Shown here piece by piece: positions 1 to 11,100 of a stretch of DNA of 37,732 bases. The DNA lies in contig SLPX01000389.1 in assembly GCA_007131745.1 (NCBI GenBank), forward strand, positions 1-37,732. The letters are read 5' to 3'. This DNA comes from Myxococcales bacterium (lineage in GTDB: Bacteria; Myxococcota; Polyangia; HGW-17; SLPX01). Each line of letters starts with the position of its first letter. Within the stretch, counting starts at the first letter, position 1. A program made the translations under genes and the position numbers. The notes under the pieces are model-generated. The model saw only the letters and a list, made by a program, of their open reading frames with translations. It ran no database searches and had not been told where the DNA came from.

Positions 1-179
1 CGGACGTAACGGGGTCAGTGGAATTGCCTGAGGGACGAGAGATGGTGATGCCGGGAGACAACGTGGAGATCAAGATGATGTTGTTGACGCCGATAGCCGC
101 GGAAGAAGGGCTGCGGTTTGCAATACGTGAAGGAGGCAGGACGGTTGGGTCGGGCGTTATCACGAAGATCATCGAGTAG
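1..179 (+). CDS. tuf: Elongation factor Tu, C-terminal end (5' truncated by the window)
   Basis: The reading frame starting at base 3 encodes 58 residues ending at a TAG (177-179). They match the conserved last beta-barrel domain of EF-Tu: [16 protein letters not shown], then [20 protein letters not shown], ending in KIIE. EF-Tu is the GTPase that delivers aminoacyl-tRNA to the ribosome. Only domain 3 is visible, so the GTPase domain cannot be assessed. The order tuf-rpmG-trnW-secE-nusG is a common bacterial arrangement and supports the call. Confidence 0.96.
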   Translation, partial: DVTGSVELPEGREMVMPGDNVEIKMMLLTPIAAEEGLRFAIREGGRTVGSGVITKIIE

Positions 180-229
180 AAACCGTCCGACGGCAAAAGG
201 TCGCGCTGAGACGGCGGGAGAAGAGAAAA

Positions 230-385
230 ATGGGAAATAGAATAATCGTTACGTTGGCATGTCCTGAGTGCAAACGAAGGAATTATACGACAACAAAGAA
301 CAAGCAGAGGACGCCTGATCGGATAGAATTCAGTAAGTATTGTCCTTTCTGCAGAAAACATACGCCTCACAAGGAAACCAGGTAG
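230..385 (+). CDS. rpmG: 50S ribosomal protein L33
   Basis: This gene encodes 51 residues from an ATG preceded by a GGAG ribosome binding site at 217-220. The protein has the L33 pattern: a basic strand ([13 protein letters not shown]), then the NYTTTKNK turn, and a second CPFC pair. Both CxxC pairs are intact, so this is the zinc-binding (C+) form rather than the cysteine-free paralogue made by some bacteria under zinc limitation. L33 sits near the E site of the large subunit. The length is normal for the family. Confidence 0.95.
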   Translation: MGNRIIVTLACPECKRRNYTTTKNKQRTPDRIEFSKYCPFCRKHTPHKETR

Positions 386-431
386 AGACGAGATTGAAGA
401 GGCGGATGTCAATGTATTTGTGGAAGAAAAA

Positions 432-460
432 CGGGATCGGTCTTTTGGGACTCGATCCCG
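432..460 (+). other. Short inverted repeat between rpmG and tRNA-Trp
   Basis: CGGGATCG at 432-439 is perfectly complementary to CGATCCCG at 453-460, with a 13-base loop. There is no T-run after it, so it does not look like an intrinsic terminator. Its place, 12 bases before the mature tRNA 5' end, would fit an RNA processing or stabilising hairpin in the rpmG-tRNA-secE transcript. That role is inference. Confidence 0.3.
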
Positions 461-472
461 ATTCGGTCTTGA

Positions 473-545
473 AGGGTAGTAGCTCTAACGGTAGAGCGGC
501 GGATTCCAAATCCGTAGGCTGGGGGTTCGAATCCCTCCTACCCTG
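473..545 (+). tRNA. trnW: tRNA-Trp (anticodon CCA)
   Basis: A complete cloverleaf of 73 bases folds by eye. The acceptor stem AGGGTAG (473-479) pairs with CTACCCT (538-544) and G545 is the discriminator. The D stem is GCTC/GAGC (482-485/494-497). The anticodon stem 499-503/511-515 has loop TTCCAAA, giving anticodon CCA at 506-508. The T stem 521-525/533-537 has loop TTCGAAT. The 3' CCA is not encoded (bases 546-548 are ACA), so it must be added enzymatically. The position between rpmG and secE is a frequent bacterial location for tRNA-Trp. Confidence 0.97.
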
Positions 546-561
546 ACAGAGAGGATTTGAC

Positions 562-918
562 ATGGGTGAGCGGAAGTACATTCATTTGATGTTTATAGTC
601 GGTGGAATGATTCTGGCCTATGTGTCGATACAAACCACGGATTGGATTTGGGGATATTTTGATAAGCCGGATCCCCTGTACATATTTTTGATCGGTGTTT
701 TGGCAGCGGCCGGAATAACGTTTTCCCTGTGGCGTTCACCCAGGGTTTTTTCCGTGTCCGGTGAGATAGTAGGAGAGCTCAGGAAAGTAACCTGGCCCAC
801 CCGAAAGGAGACATCTCAAGCAACGGTAGTGGTCATCATTTTGGTGATCATATGTGCCATATTTCTGGGTATGTTTGACTTTTTCTGGTCTTGGGCCACC
901 AATCTTCTGTTGACATGA
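562..918 (+). CDS. secE: Preprotein translocase subunit SecE
   Basis: This gene encodes 118 residues. SecE clamps SecY in the SecYEG channel of the inner membrane. The hallmark amphipathic helix and hinge (GEIVGELRKVTWPTRKET) lies at about residues 67-85 and is followed by the essential C-terminal membrane helix (about 88-112). Two further hydrophobic segments (about 8-24 and 40-56) precede it, so this is the three-helix E. coli-like form and not the 60-residue one-helix form. It starts 16 bases after the tRNA and lies 36 bases before nusG. Confidence 0.96.
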   Translation: MGERKYIHLMFIVGGMILAYVSIQTTDWIWGYFDKPDPLYIFLIGVLAAAGITFSLWRSPRVFSVSGEIVGELRKVTWPTRKETSQATVVVIILVIICAIFLGMFDFFWSWATNLLLT

Positions 919-954
919 GCGTTATTCGGCGCTCCAGCGTGAGGCGGTGAAAAA

Positions 955-1488
955 ATGGCTTCAGAGATGCGGTGGTATGTAGTCCATACTTATTCAGGCC
1001 ATGAAAACCGAGCCAGGCATTCATTGCTTGAGCGGATAAAGGCAAAAGGTATGGAAGAATATTTCGGCGAGGTTCTGCTTCCTACCGAAAATGTGATGGA
1101 AATGCGAAAAGGACAGAAGAGAACCTCAACCAGGAAATTTTATCCGGGATATCTTTTTGTCCAGATGATGTTGAACGATCATTCTTGGCATCTTGTGAAA
1201 TCCACCCCCAAGGTAACTGGGTTTTTGGGTGGGCGGAAGCCCGAACCGGTTCCGGAGAGCCAGATAGAGAGAATCAACACCCAGATTTCCGAAGGGACTG
1301 TCAAACCGAGGCCCACTGTCTCTTTCGAAGAGAACGAAACCATAAGGGTTTCAGACGGACCCTTTTCAGGATTTTCCGGAATCGTTGAAAAGGTTATTCC
1401 GGAAAAACAAAAAGTCAGAGTTCTGGTTTCCATTTTCGGCCGGTCGGCTCCAGTGGAATTGGATTACACGCAAGTTGAAAAAGCGTGA
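955..1488 (+). CDS. nusG: Transcription termination/antitermination protein NusG
   Basis: This gene encodes 177 residues, the usual length. The NGN domain (about residues 5-110) shows MRWYVVHTYSGHENRA, the RKFYPGYLFVQM strand and a TGFLGG turn. The C-terminal KOW domain (about 125-177) has the signature DGPFSGFSGIVEKV. NusG binds RNA polymerase, suppresses pausing through the NGN domain, and recruits Rho or ribosomal protein S10 through KOW. It lies in the classical secE-nusG-rplK order, with a purine-rich ribosome binding site just before the ATG. Confidence 0.97.
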   Translation: MASEMRWYVVHTYSGHENRARHSLLERIKAKGMEEYFGEVLLPTENVMEMRKGQKRTSTRKFYPGYLFVQMMLNDHSWHLVKSTPKVTGFLGGRKPEPVPESQIERINTQISEGTVKPRPTVSFEENETIRVSDGPFSGFSGIVEKVIPEKQKVRVLVSIFGRSAPVELDYTQVEKA

Positions 1489-1502
1489 AGAGGTAACTTG
1501 CC

Positions 1503-1943
1503 ATGAAGAAGATTATAGGTTTGATAAAGTTGCAACTTCCGGCCGGGAAGGCTTCACCGTCGCCTCCCGTGGGCCCGGCTCTGGGACAGCACGGTGTGAA
1601 CATCATGGAGTTTTGCAAGAGTTTCAACGCGAAGACGCAAAAAGAAGCCGGGATGATACTTCCTGTTGTAATCACTGTGTATGCGGATAGGTCGTTCAGT
1701 TACATAGTAAAAACTCCGCCGGCCGCGATTTTGTTGAAAAAAGAAGCAGGACTTGCGACCGAAGGAAAACCGGGCAGTGGGTCACCTGAGCCCAACAGGG
1801 TAAAAGTCGCCAAGGTAACCGTTGACCAGTTGAAAAAGATAGCTGAAATAAAAAAACCCGACCTTAATTCTAATGACGTGGATGCGGCTGTTCGCATTAT
1901 AGCCGGTACCGCAAGATCCATGGGAATAGACGTTGTAAACTGA
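1503..1943 (+). CDS. rplK: 50S ribosomal protein L11
   Basis: This gene encodes 146 residues against about 141 usually. The N-terminal domain has the [22 protein letters not shown] proline-rich switch region that contacts the GTPase-associated centre and RelA-type factors. The C-terminal rRNA-binding domain ends in the conserved [10 protein letters not shown]. The few extra residues lie around the hydrophilic segment [17 protein letters not shown]. It begins 14 bases after nusG and a GAGGTAA ribosome binding site precedes the ATG. Confidence 0.97.
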   Translation: MKKIIGLIKLQLPAGKASPSPPVGPALGQHGVNIMEFCKSFNAKTQKEAGMILPVVITVYADRSFSYIVKTPPAAILLKKEAGLATEGKPGSGSPEPNRVKVAKVTVDQLKKIAEIKKPDLNSNDVDAAVRIIAGTARSMGIDVVN

Positions 1944-1966
1944 GTTCTTGTTGAATACTACGGTAA

Positions 1967-2004
1967 CCACCCCGAAAGGTGGGAGATGTTCGCTTGCGGA
2001 CGTC
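1967..2004 (+). promoter_or_regulatory. Two adjacent hairpins in the rplK-rplA spacer, upstream of the rplA ribosome binding site
   Basis: Hairpin A pairs CCACC (1967-1971) with GGTGG (1978-1982) around a 6-base loop. Hairpin B pairs 1985-1992 with 1997-2004 (eight pairs, two of them G-U) around loop CTTG. They end immediately before the AAAGGA ribosome binding site of rplA at 2006-2011. L1 autoregulates the L11-L1 operon in E. coli by binding mRNA that mimics its rRNA site. A similar translational control site here is plausible but is inference, because I cannot show the L1-specific motif. Confidence 0.4.
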
Positions 2005-2017
2005 GAAAGGAATGACA

Positions 2018-2725
2018 ATGGCAAAGCATGGGAAAAAATACCAAAACGCATGCAAAAAAGTGGATCGTGATAAGCGATATGACTTGTCTGAAGCGCTGGA
2101 TCTGGTACTCGAAACCAAAACAGCGAAATTCGACGAAACAGTCGACCTTGCAGCAAAACTAGGTGTGAATCCGCGACACGCGGATCAAATGGTAAGAGGG
2201 GCGGTTGTGCTACCTCACGGAACGGGCAGATCTGTAAAGGTGCTTGTTTTTGCCAAGGGAGAAAAAATGGAAGAAGCCCGTGAAGCGGGTGCGGATTTTG
2301 TCGGAGAAGATGACCTGGTAGAAAAAGTTCAGGGCGGATGGGTGGATTTTGACAAGGCAGTCGCAACACCCGACATGATGGGTAAAGTGGGTCGTCTGGG
2401 TAAAGTCCTTGGACCTCGAGGGTTGATGCCGAATCCAAAGGTGGGAACAGTAACTTTTGATGTGGGCAAGGCAGTTTCGGAATTAAAAGCGGGAAAGGTC
2501 GAGTATCGCGTCGACAAGGCGGGCATCATCCACAGTCCGGTCGGCAAGGTCTCTTTTGGCAAAGAAAAGTTGTTTGAAAACACAAAAGTGCTTATTGAGG
2601 AACTTTGGAAAAAGAAACCGCAAACCGCTAAAGGCGCTTATTTCAAGAGTATCACTCTTTCTGCAACGATGGGACCCGGGATCAAGATGGATCCTGCGAA
2701 TGTCATGATGCTTCTGGTCAAATAG
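2018..2725 (+). CDS. rplA: 50S ribosomal protein L1
   Basis: This gene encodes 235 residues from ATG 2018, matching the usual L1 length. AAAGGA at 2006-2011 supports that start over an in-frame GTG at 1979 or ATG at 2012. L1 signatures are visible: [14 protein letters not shown] at the N terminus, the [12 protein letters not shown] strand, the [20 protein letters not shown] loop, and [14 protein letters not shown] near the C terminus. L1 forms the mobile stalk at the E site and represses its own operon in many bacteria. Confidence 0.97.
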   Translation: MAKHGKKYQNACKKVDRDKRYDLSEALDLVLETKTAKFDETVDLAAKLGVNPRHADQMVRGAVVLPHGTGRSVKVLVFAKGEKMEEAREAGADFVGEDDLVEKVQGGWVDFDKAVATPDMMGKVGRLGKVLGPRGLMPNPKVGTVTFDVGKAVSELKAGKVEYRVDKAGIIHSPVGKVSFGKEKLFENTKVLIEELWKKKPQTAKGAYFKSITLSATMGPGIKMDPANVMMLLVK

Positions 2726-2814
2726 TCGGAAAACTCAGAAACAAGGATTAGAACAAGAGAATCCAAGTCACAGTTGTACGCCGAAAAGGCGAAGACCTAA
2801 GGGAGAAACGAGTT

Positions 2815-3327
2815 ATGAATAGAACCGAGAAGCAGCAAGAGGTCGATGGACTTCGAGAAAAATTAACTGAAGTTGATGCGCTGTTTCTTGCAGACTACCG
2901 GGGCATAACGGTTGAGGAAGCCAATGCGATGCGGCGGGAGTTTCGAGAAAAAGACTGTGCATACAAGGTTGTAAAGAACACTCTTTTAAAAAGAGCGATT
3001 GAAGGTACGCATATGGAAGAGCTTTCAAGTCTTTTGAAAGGTCCGACAGCCATGGCGTATTCAAAGAGCGATCCTGTCGAGCCGGCGAAAGTGCTGGCAA
3101 AGTTTGTTAAGGAGTACAAGTCTCTAGAAATAAAGGGAGCCTTTTTCGAAGGACTTCGCTCTCCCGAGGAAGTTATCGGCCTCTCCAAAATGCCGGGCAA
3201 GGACGAACTTCGTTCCAAGCTTCTGGCTACCATGTTGGCCGCTCCGCAGAACTTGCTCCGATTGCTGTTGGCTGCACCACAACGTTTTTTGATGGTGCTG
3301 GATGCGAGAAAGAGAGATCTGGAATAG
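2815..3327 (+). CDS. rplJ: 50S ribosomal protein L10
   Basis: This gene encodes 170 residues, normal for L10. The N terminus carries ALFLADYRGITVEEANAMR and the YKVVKNTLLKRAIE rRNA-binding helix. The C-terminal helix (about 130-165) is the platform for L7/L12 dimers. The ribosome binding site AAGGGAG lies at 2799-2805. The 89-base spacer upstream holds a small GC hairpin (2779-2791, loop GAAAA) and a GGATT/AATCC pair (2745-2749/2760-2764). This is where an L10 leader would be expected, but the conserved L10-leader core is not clear. Confidence 0.96.
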   Translation: MNRTEKQQEVDGLREKLTEVDALFLADYRGITVEEANAMRREFREKDCAYKVVKNTLLKRAIEGTHMEELSSLLKGPTAMAYSKSDPVEPAKVLAKFVKEYKSLEIKGAFFEGLRSPEEVIGLSKMPGKDELRSKLLATMLAAPQNLLRLLLAAPQRFLMVLDARKRDLE

Positions 3328-3365
3328 ATTTATTAGGAAAAGGAAAATCCTTTGTTGTATTTTTG

Positions 3366-3390
3366 GAAGACGGTTATGAGAGCTGTCTTC
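3366..3390 (+). promoter_or_regulatory. Hairpin directly upstream of the rplL ribosome binding site
   Basis: GAAGAC (3366-3371) pairs with GTCTTC (3385-3390). The stem extends inward by four more pairs (two G-U) to a five-base loop. The strong AAGGAGG ribosome binding site of rplL begins at the next base (3391). L7/L12 is made in excess over L10 (four or six copies per ribosome), so a structure isolating this ribosome binding site from rplJ translation would make sense. That function is inference. Confidence 0.35.
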
Positions 3391-3407
3391 AAGGAGGTAG
3401 TTGAAAG

Positions 3408-3785
3408 ATGTCCATTACCGAAGAGCAGGTCATTGAGTATCTCAGCGGTCTCAATGTCATGGATCTGGCCAATCTGGTCAAAACATTGGAAGAAAAATGG
3501 GGCGTTGAAGCAGCGCCCGCGGCAATAGCGGCGGCTATGCCGGTGGCGGGAGCACAAGAAGCGGCCGAAGAACAAACTGAATTCGACGTTATTCTAACCA
3601 ATGCAGGCAGCAAAAAGATACAGGTTATTAAGGCGGTTCGAGAGATCACCAGTCTGGGGCTGAAAGAAGCCAAGGAAATGGTGGAAAGTGCTCCCAAGGC
3701 CGTGAAAGAAGCTGTAAGCAAGGAGGAAGCTGAAGAGGTCAAGAAGAAACTGGAAGAGGCGGGAGCCGGCGTCGAAATCAAGTAA
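3408..3785 (+). CDS. rplL: 50S ribosomal protein L7/L12
   Basis: This gene encodes 125 residues. The N-terminal dimerisation domain (about 1-35: [22 protein letters not shown]) is followed by an Ala-rich hinge (about 40-60). The C-terminal factor-binding domain has the family signature [26 protein letters not shown]7/L12 recruits translation GTPases to the ribosome. The gene has the strongest Shine-Dalgarno in this cluster (AAGGAGG, 3391-3397). Confidence 0.97.
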   Translation: MSITEEQVIEYLSGLNVMDLANLVKTLEEKWGVEAAPAAIAAAMPVAGAQEAAEEQTEFDVILTNAGSKKIQVIKAVREITSLGLKEAKEMVESAPKAVKEAVSKEEAEEVKKKLEEAGAGVEIK

Positions 3786-3839
3786 CCGGTTGTCAGTGGG
3801 TAACGACTTCTATTTTGGCAAACGGCCGATCAGGCCGAT

Positions 3840-3908
3840 GACCGCTTTATTAAACGCGGCGCTTGGACAAATCTGCTCAAGATCTTGTGCGAGGGTCGCT
3901 TTTTTTTT
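3840..3908 (+). terminator. Attenuator-like hairpin with T-run between rplL and rpoB
   Basis: GCGA (3889-3892) pairs with TCGC (3896-3899) and nine T residues follow (3900-3908). An alternative, longer fold pairs GACC (3840-3843) with GGTC (3894-3897). The rpoB ATG lies only 30 bases later, so this is best read as a partial terminator that lowers RNA polymerase subunit expression relative to ribosomal proteins. An attenuator at the same place is known in E. coli rplJL-rpoBC. The short core stem makes its strength uncertain. Confidence 0.5.
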
Positions 3909-3938
3909 AGTGGTTGACCGAAAAAAGAGAGGGCCGCG

Positions 3939-6900
3939 ATGGCGACTTTGATCCAGAAAAATTTTCGTGTGCGGAAAACATTCGGCAAGATTGAAAGCAC
4001 CGTAAATCTACCTAACTTGATTGAAATACAGAAAAGATCTTACGAAAAATTTCTGCAGGTTAACGTTTCTCACGAAGAACGGGAAGATGTGGGGTTGCAG
4101 GCCGTCTTCAAAAGCGTTTTTCCCATCAAGGATTACACGGGTACTTCTTCGCTGGAGTTTGTTTCTTACAATCTTGGCAGTCCGAAATATGACGTTAACG
4201 AGTGCCGACAAAGAGGCATGAATTATGCCGCTCCCATAAAGGTTCTTATCAGGCTCTTAATCTGGGATACCAACGAAGACACCGGGGCGCGTTCCATACG
4301 AGATGTAAAAGAACAAGAAGTCTATTTCGGTGAAATCCCCTTGATGACCGAAAACGGCACATTCATCATAAACGGCACAGAGAGGGTAGTGGTCAGCCAG
4401 CTCCATAGAAGCCCCGGAGTGTTTTTTGATCACGATAAAGGCAAGACCCACTCTTCGGGAAAACTGTTGTATTCCGCTAGGGTTATTCCTTATCGAGGAA
4501 GCTGGTTGGACTTTGAATTCGATCCTAAAGATCGGATACACGTACGAATCGACAGAAGAAGAAAGCTGTTTGCAACAGTATTATTACGCGCGCTGGGGTA
4601 TACGACCCAGGATCTCCTGGACTACTATTACAACAGCGAGACGATATTCCTTGATTCGGGGAAGAAGTGCTACAAGCTTTTGGATCTGGATCTTCTTGCC
4701 GGGCAAAGAGCGACCCGAGACATAAGACATCCTGAAACCCGGGAAATTCTGATAAAGAAAAACCGGAAGTTTTCCCAGGGGGCGATAAAAAAGTTAAAAG
4801 CAGCGAAAATAAAAAGACTCTCCGTGGATCCGAAAGAGCTGGTTGGTAAAGTTTTCGCCGAGGATGTGGTGGACGAAGAAACCGGAGAAGTGTTGGTTCG
4901 GTGTAACGAAGAGGTCACTGAAACAAAGATCGAAGAAATGCGGCACCATGGGATAAAGAGTTTCAAAATACTTTTTATCGATGGCCTCAACGTAGGTTCC
5001 TATCTGAGGGATACCTTAAACGATGACAAGACTACCACAACAGAAGAAGCTCTCATTGAAATATATCGACGTTTGCGCCCGGGGGATCCACCAACCCTGG
5101 AAGCAGCCGGAACTTTTTTTGAAAACCTGTTCTTTAATCCGGAGCGATACGACCTGTCTCGTGTCGGAAGGTTGAAACTAAATTACAAGTTCAAGCTTGA
5201 TGAACCTCTTGAAAACACTGTTTTGACAAAACGCGACATTCTGGAAACAGTGAAGTATCTTATAGAATTAAGAGGAAACCGCGGCTCAATCGATGATATT
5301 GATCACCTGGGGAATCGAAGGGTCAGGGCGGTGGGAGAATTGCTGGAAAATCAATATCGGATCGGTCTGGTCAGGATGGAAAGGGCAATCCGGGAGCGCA
5401 TGAGTATGTCTCAGGAAATAGAGACCCTTATGCCCCAGGATCTGATCAATGCAAAGCCGGTTTCTGCTGTTGTAAAAGAGTATTTCGGTTCCTCGCAGCT
5501 AAGTCAATTTATGGACCAGACGAATCCATTGTCCGAAATAACCCACAAAAGAAGGCTTTCAGCCTTGGGACCCGGTGGTTTGGCAAGGGAGAGAGCCGGT
5601 TTTGAAGTGAGAGACGTTCATGCAACTCATTATGGACGTATCTGCCCGATAGAAACACCCGAAGGACCCAACATCGGTCTCATAGCTTCACTTTCAACCT
5701 ACGCCAGGGTGAATGAATTCGGATTCATAGAGACTCCGTATCGCCTTGTGAAAGGCGGATATGTTACGGATGAAGTCAAATTTTATAGCGCGCTCGAGGA
5801 GGAAGGCCACTACATCGCTCAGGCGACGACAGAGATGGACGAAAAGGGACGGATCAAGGAAAGTAATGTTTCGGCGCGCTATTATGGAGATTTCATAATC
5901 GTACCCGCCGAACAGATTTCCTTGATGGATATATCTCCAAGTCAGCTTGTTTCGGTTGCTGCATCTCTGATCCCGTTTTTGGAAAACGATGATGCCAACA
6001 GGGCGCTTATGGGATCGAATATGCAACGGCAAGCGGTTCCACTGGTTTGTACCCATGCTCCGTTGATTGGAACCGGAATGGAAAAGATTGTGGCTAGGGA
6101 TTCGGGTGTCACCGTTGTAGCCCGCAGGGATGGAATCGTAGAATCCGTGGATGCAGCCCGTATCGTTGTAAAACCCGATGAGGCAGCTGAGGGGCCGGAT
6201 GCGTTTTCCGCGAAGCCCGATATTTATGATTTAATAAAGTTCCAGCGGAGCAATCAAAACACTTGTATAAATCAAAAGCCTATAGTGATGAAAAATGATC
6301 GGATAAACGTCGGAGATGTTATTGCTGATGGACCGGCGACCGACTCAGGGGAACTGGCGTTGGGGCAGAATGTATTGGTCGCATTCATGCCGTGGGGAGG
6401 CTATAACTTCGAAGACTCCATCCTGGTTTCCGAAAGGCTTGTCAAGGACGAAGTATATACGTCGATTCACATTGAAGAATTCGAATGTATCGCCCGTGAC
6501 ACAAAGCTCGGGAAAGAGGAAATAACCAGAGATATTCCCAATGTAGGTGAAGAGGCTCTCAAGGATCTGGATGAAAGCGGTATTGTGCGGATAGGAGCGG
6601 AGGTAGAAAGCGGGGACATCTTGGTCGGCAAGATAACCCCCAAGGGCGAAACTCAGCTCAGCCCGGAGGAAAAGCTTTTGCGGGCGATTTTCGGTGAAAA
6701 AGCCGGGGATGTAAGAGACACTTCCCTCAGGGTACCGCCGGGAGTGCAGGGAATTATTATCAATGCAAAGGTTTTTACTCGAAAAGGCACCGACCGAGAC
6801 GAGCGGGCAAGAGATATCGAAGACCACGAGAGAGAAAAGCTTCTCACAAATGAGAGAGATGAGCGGAAGATCATTTCCGAGAGTTATTACAATAGAATGA

Positions 6901-8114
6901 GAAAACTCCTTTTGGGAAGAACCACCGCTGCACGGCTTACGGATGACAAGGGAAAAGTGCTTTGTGCCAAGAATAAGAGGCTGGACAGCGATACTTTGGA
7001 TTCGATATCTCCGCGGTATTGGAGAGAATTCAACCTTGAAGGCACAGGTCAAGTGGAAGACAAGCTGGAACAATTGGCGCTGAGGTTGGAACAGGATTTA
7101 AAAGAAACCGAAACTCTGTACGCGGAAAGAATCGAAAAACTCTCAAGAGGAGATGAACTTCCACCCGGCGTGATAAAGATGGTCAAGGTTTATGTCGCCA
7201 TCAAGAGAAAGCTTGCAGTAGGCGACAAGGTGGCTGGGCGGCATGGGAACAAGGGTGTTATAAGTAGAATCCTGGCCGAGGAAGATATGCCTTACCTGGA
7301 AGATGGAACTCCGGTGGATGTGGTTTTGAATCCACTGGGCGTGCCGTCCAGAATGAATGTCGGACAGATATTGGAAGCGCATCTTGGCTGGGCCGCCCTG
7401 GATCTGGGGCGGCAGATAGACTCATATTTGAACACACATTGGAATTCGGAAGTTCTGAGGGAGCAAATGAAAAAGATGTATCCCACAGAAAGAGCGCACC
7501 AATTTTTGGATCGTCTTGACGATGAGGATGTGGGAAAATTTGCTTCCAAGCTTGTTGGTGGGGTGCACCTGGCAACCCCTGTTTTCGACGGAGCTTCGGA
7601 AAAAGAAATAAAGGAATCCCTGATCATGGCTGGATTGCCCTCAAACGGCAAGGCAATACTGTTTGATGGGCGCACCGGGGAAGCATTTGACCATGATGTA
7701 ACCGTCGGCATGATGTACATGCTGAAGCTGCATCATCTTGTCGACGACAAGATACATGCGCGTTCAATAGGACCGTATTCGCTGGTCACCCAGCAGCCTC
7801 TTGGGGGCAAGGCCCAGTTCGGCGGGCAACGTCTGGGTGAAATGGAAGTCTGGGCCATGGAAGCCTACGGAGCAGCTTACGGGTTACAGGAATTTCTGAC
7901 CGTGAAATCAGATGATGTTTCCGGGAGAACCCGAATGTATGAATCAATCGTTAAGGGAGATCATTCATTGGAGGCGGGTTTGCCGGAATCCTTTAACGTG
8001 TTGATGCGCGAGCTTCAGAGTTTGTGTTTGAACGTAGAGCTTTTGGAGACAGCGGAGGGAATGCCTTCGGCTGTTGTTGGGGACCAGACCACAGGTCCCG
8101 GCTTTGTTATTTGA
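3939..8114 (+). CDS. rpoB: DNA-directed RNA polymerase subunit beta
   Basis: This gene encodes 1391 residues, slightly longer than the E. coli protein (1342). Conserved blocks run throughout: [20 protein letters not shown] near residue 130, the rifampicin pocket near residues 520-550 ([26 protein letters not shown] type), [15 protein letters not shown], the [14 protein letters not shown] block, the [16 protein letters not shown] block and the C-terminal [20 protein letters not shown]. Rifampicin-contact residues (Asp in FMDQ, His in THKRR, Ser in LSALG) are the sensitive type. The ribosome binding site AGAGAGGG precedes the ATG. It is followed by rpoC. Confidence 0.98.
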   Translation: MATLIQKNFRVRKTFGKIESTVNLPNLIEIQKRSYEKFLQVNVSHEEREDVGLQAVFKSVFPIKDYTGTSSLEFVSYNLGSPKYDVNECRQRGMNYAAPIKVLIRLLIWDTNEDTGARSIRDVKEQEVYFGEIPLMTENGTFIINGTERVVVSQLHRSPGVFFDHDKGKTHSSGKLLYSARVIPYRGSWLDFEFDPKDRIHVRIDRRRKLFATVLLRALGYTTQDLLDYYYNSETIFLDSGKKCYKLLDLDLLAGQRATRDIRHPETREILIKKNRKFSQGAIKKLKAAKIKRLSVDPKELVGKVFAEDVVDEETGEVLVRCNEEVTETKIEEMRHHGIKSFKILFIDGLNVGSYLRDTLNDDKTTTTEEALIEIYRRLRPGDPPTLEAAGTFFENLFFNPERYDLSRVGRLKLNYKFKLDEPLENTVLTKRDILETVKYLIELRGNRGSIDDIDHLGNRRVRAVGELLENQYRIGLVRMERAIRERMSMSQEIETLMPQDLINAKPVSAVVKEYFGSSQLSQFMDQTNPLSEITHKRRLSALGPGGLARERAGFEVRDVHATHYGRICPIETPEGPNIGLIASLSTYARVNEFGFIETPYRLVKGGYVTDEVKFYSALEEEGHYIAQATTEMDEKGRIKESNVSARYYGDFIIVPAEQISLMDISPSQLVSVAASLIPFLENDDANRALMGSNMQRQAVPLVCTHAPLIGTGMEKIVARDSGVTVVARRDGIVESVDAARIVVKPDEAAEGPDAFSAKPDIYDLIKFQRSNQNTCINQKPIVMKNDRINVGDVIADGPATDSGELALGQNVLVAFMPWGGYNFEDSILVSERLVKDEVYTSIHIEEFECIARDTKLGKEEITRDIPNVGEEALKDLDESGIVRIGAEVESGDILVGKITPKGETQLSPEEKLLRAIFGEKAGDVRDTSLRVPPGVQGIIINAKVFTRKGTDRDERARDIEDHEREKLLTNERDERKIISESYYNRMRKLLLGRTTAARLTDDKGKVLCAKNKRLDSDTLDSISPRYWREFNLEGTGQVEDKLEQLALRLEQDLKETETLYAERIEKLSRGDELPPGVIKMVKVYVAIKRKLAVGDKVAGRHGNKGVISRILAEEDMPYLEDGTPVDVVLNPLGVPSRMNVGQILEAHLGWAALDLGRQIDSYLNTHWNSEVLREQMKKMYPTERAHQFLDRLDDEDVGKFASKLVGGVHLATPVFDGASEKEIKESLIMAGLPSNGKAILFDGRTGEAFDHDVTVGMMYMLKLHHLVDDKIHARSIGPYSLVTQQPLGGKAQFGGQRLGEMEVWAMEAYGAAYGLQEFLTVKSDDVSGRTRMYESIVKGDHSLEAGLPESFNVLMRELQSLCLNVELLETAEGMPSAVVGDQTTGPGFVI

Positions 8115-8161
8115 AATTGTGCGTAAAACGCTAAAACACTTTTGGCGAGGAGATGGGTGTC

Positions 8162-11100
8162 ATGAAAGACATCTTCAGTTTCTTTGAGAAACCGAAAGAC
8201 CCTTTGAGCTTCAATGCTATCCGAATTTCTTTGGCTTCACCTGAGACCATCAGGGAATGGTCCCATGGAGAAGTAAAGAAACCGGAGACTATCAATTACA
8301 GAACATTTAAGCCTGAGCGGGACGGCTTGTTCTGTGCGAAAATTTTCGGTCCGGTGAAAGATTACGAATGCAATTGCGGTAAATACAAGCGCATGAAACA
8401 CAGGGGTGTGGTTTGTGAGAAATGCGGTGTGGAAGTAATTGCATCCAAGGTAAGAAGGGAAAGAATGGGCCACATCAATCTGGCGACTCCCGTGGCGCAT
8501 ATATGGTTTTTGAAATCCCTTCCTTCCCGGATCGGCAATCTTTTGGATATTCCGATAAAGCAGCTTGAAAAAGTGCTCTATTGTGAAGCTTACGTTGTGA
8601 CGGACGGCGGAGATACGCCGCTTCAGGTAGGCGATCTGCTTACTGAAGAAGATTATCAGATGGCATGTGACAAGTTCGGCGAGGGGAACTTTGAAGTGGG
8701 AATGGGTGGTGACGCTGTTCACAAAATGCTGATGGCCGTGGACATCGAAACGCTTTCAGTTGAGCTTCGCCGCGAAATGAAGGAAACAAAAAGCGAAGCC
8801 AAGCGGAAAAAGATAGCAAAGAGACTTTCGGTGGTAAATGCGTTCCGTGAATCCGGAAATCGCCCGGAGTGGATGATGCTGGAAGTTATACCGGTGATTC
8901 CTCCGGATCTTCGTCCGCTGGTCCCTCTTGATGGAGGACGTTTTGCTACGAGCGATTTGAACGATTTGTACAGGCGGGTTATCAACCGGAATAATAGATT
9001 GAAAAGGCTTAAAGAACTTAATGCGCCGGACATCATAATCCGAAATGAAAAGAGAATGCTTCAAGAAGCGGTTGATGCGCTCTTTGACAATGGAAGGCGT
9101 GGAAAAACAATAATAGGTCCGAACAAACGGCCGTTGAAATCACTGAGTGATATGTTGCGTGGAAAACAGGGGCGTTTTAGGCAGAATCTTCTGGGCAAAC
9201 GCGTGGATTATTCCGGTCGTTCGGTTATTGTGGTGGGACCGCAGCTCAAGCTTCATCAATGTGGATTGCCCAAAAAAATGGCGCTGGAACTTTTTAAGCC
9301 ATTTATTTACAACAAGCTGGAGGAAAGGGGGCTGGCTACGACGATTAAAAGCGCCAAAAAAATGGTGGAAAGGGAGAAGGAAGAGGTATGGGATATTTTG
9401 GCAGAGGTCAGCAAGGAACACCCGGTATTGCTAAACAGGGCGCCGACCCTCCATAGGCTAGGGATCCAGGCGTTTGAGCCTGTCTTGATAGAGGGAAAGG
9501 CAATTCAGCTTCATCCCCTGGTGTGTGCGGCTTTCAATGCCGACTTTGATGGCGACCAGATGGCGGTACATGTGCCGTTATCGCTCGAAGCCCAGGTAGA
9601 AGCCCGAGTGTTGATGATGTCAACCAACAACATTCTAAGTCCGGCAAACGGCAGGCCGATCATTATTCCGAGTCAGGATATCGTGCTTGGATTATATTAT
9701 TTGACCCGCCAACGGCCGTTTGCAAAAGGTGAATACAAGGAGAATTCCAAGGATCTCGGGATCAGCGGTCTTTATGCAAGCCCAGAAGAAGTTCGCGTGG
9801 CATACGATCACGGACAAGTGGGGTTGCATGCCGCCATCAAAGTCAAAATAAACGGCCGGTTGGTGGACACGACTGTAGGACGTATTCTTTTGTACGAAAT
9901 CGTTCCGAAACAGCTTTCTTTTGACCTGGTAAACAAGGTCATGACCAAAAAGCAACTTGCCGAGCTTATCGACAGGGCCTATAGAAAATGCGGAGAAAAA
10001 GAGACCGTAATACTTGCAGATCGTTTGAGAACCCTTGGTTATGATTACTCTACCAAAGCCGGTATCTCCATTTGTATTGAAGATATGGAAATTCCTACGA
10101 GAAAGAAGGAACTGCTTTCTTCCGCCATGTCTTCGGTCGCTGAAATTGAAGAGCAGTACACGGAGGGTTTGATCACCAACGGAGAAAGATATAACAAACT
10201 GGTGGATATCTGGGCGCAGGTTGCCGAGCACATCTCCAGCGAAATGATGCGGGAAATCGGCACGGAAAAAATCATGAATCCGGAAACCGGGGAAACCGGT
10301 TTAACCGCTAGTTTCAATCCAATTTACATAATGGCGGACTCGGGAGCGCGGGGATCGGCGCAGCAGATCAAACAATTGGCGGGCATGAGGGGATTGATGG
10401 CAAAGCCCTCCGGCGAGATCATAGAGACTCCCATAACGACTAATTTCCGAGAAGGTCTGAGCGTTTTGGAGTATTTCACTTCAACACACGGAGCTCGAAA
10501 AGGGTTGGCGGATACAGCATTGAAAACGGCCAACAGCGGCTATTTGACACGACGCCTAGTAGATGTTTCCCAAGATGCGGTGATAACAGAACATGATTGT
10601 GGAACCCTTGAGGGAATAGAGGTTACAGCGCTGGTTGAAGGGGGCGGAGGAAAAATTGTTGAACGATTGGGAGACAGGATTCTTGGACGAATTGCCTTGG
10701 AAGACGTGAGAGACCCGTATACAGATGAAATACTCGTGCAGGGAAACGAAGAAATAGATGAAGAGAAAGTGCGACTGCTCGAGGACAAGGGAATCGATCG
10801 GGTGAAAATCAGATCCGTTTTAACCTGTCAATCCGCCAGGGGAATCTGCTGTTTGTGTTACGGCCGAGATCTTGCCAGGGGTCACATCGTAGACATCGGA
10901 GAAGCGGTCGGTGTGATAGCTGCTCAATCGATTGGAGAGCCCGGCACCCAGTTAACGATGCGCACGTTTCATATCGGCGGCATCGGGCAGGTGAGAACCG
11001 AGCAATCCACACTGGAATGCCGATACGAAGGGCGAATCAGGTTCGATAATACAGAAACAGTTGCCGGGCGTGATGGTAACCTTGTAGTCATGAACAGGCA

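Noticed and set aside
1979..2017. In-frame GTG and ATG codons upstream as starts of rplA
   Set aside because: They fall in the two hairpins or too close to the ribosome binding site; ATG 2018 has AAAGGA at correct spacing and gives the normal L1 length.
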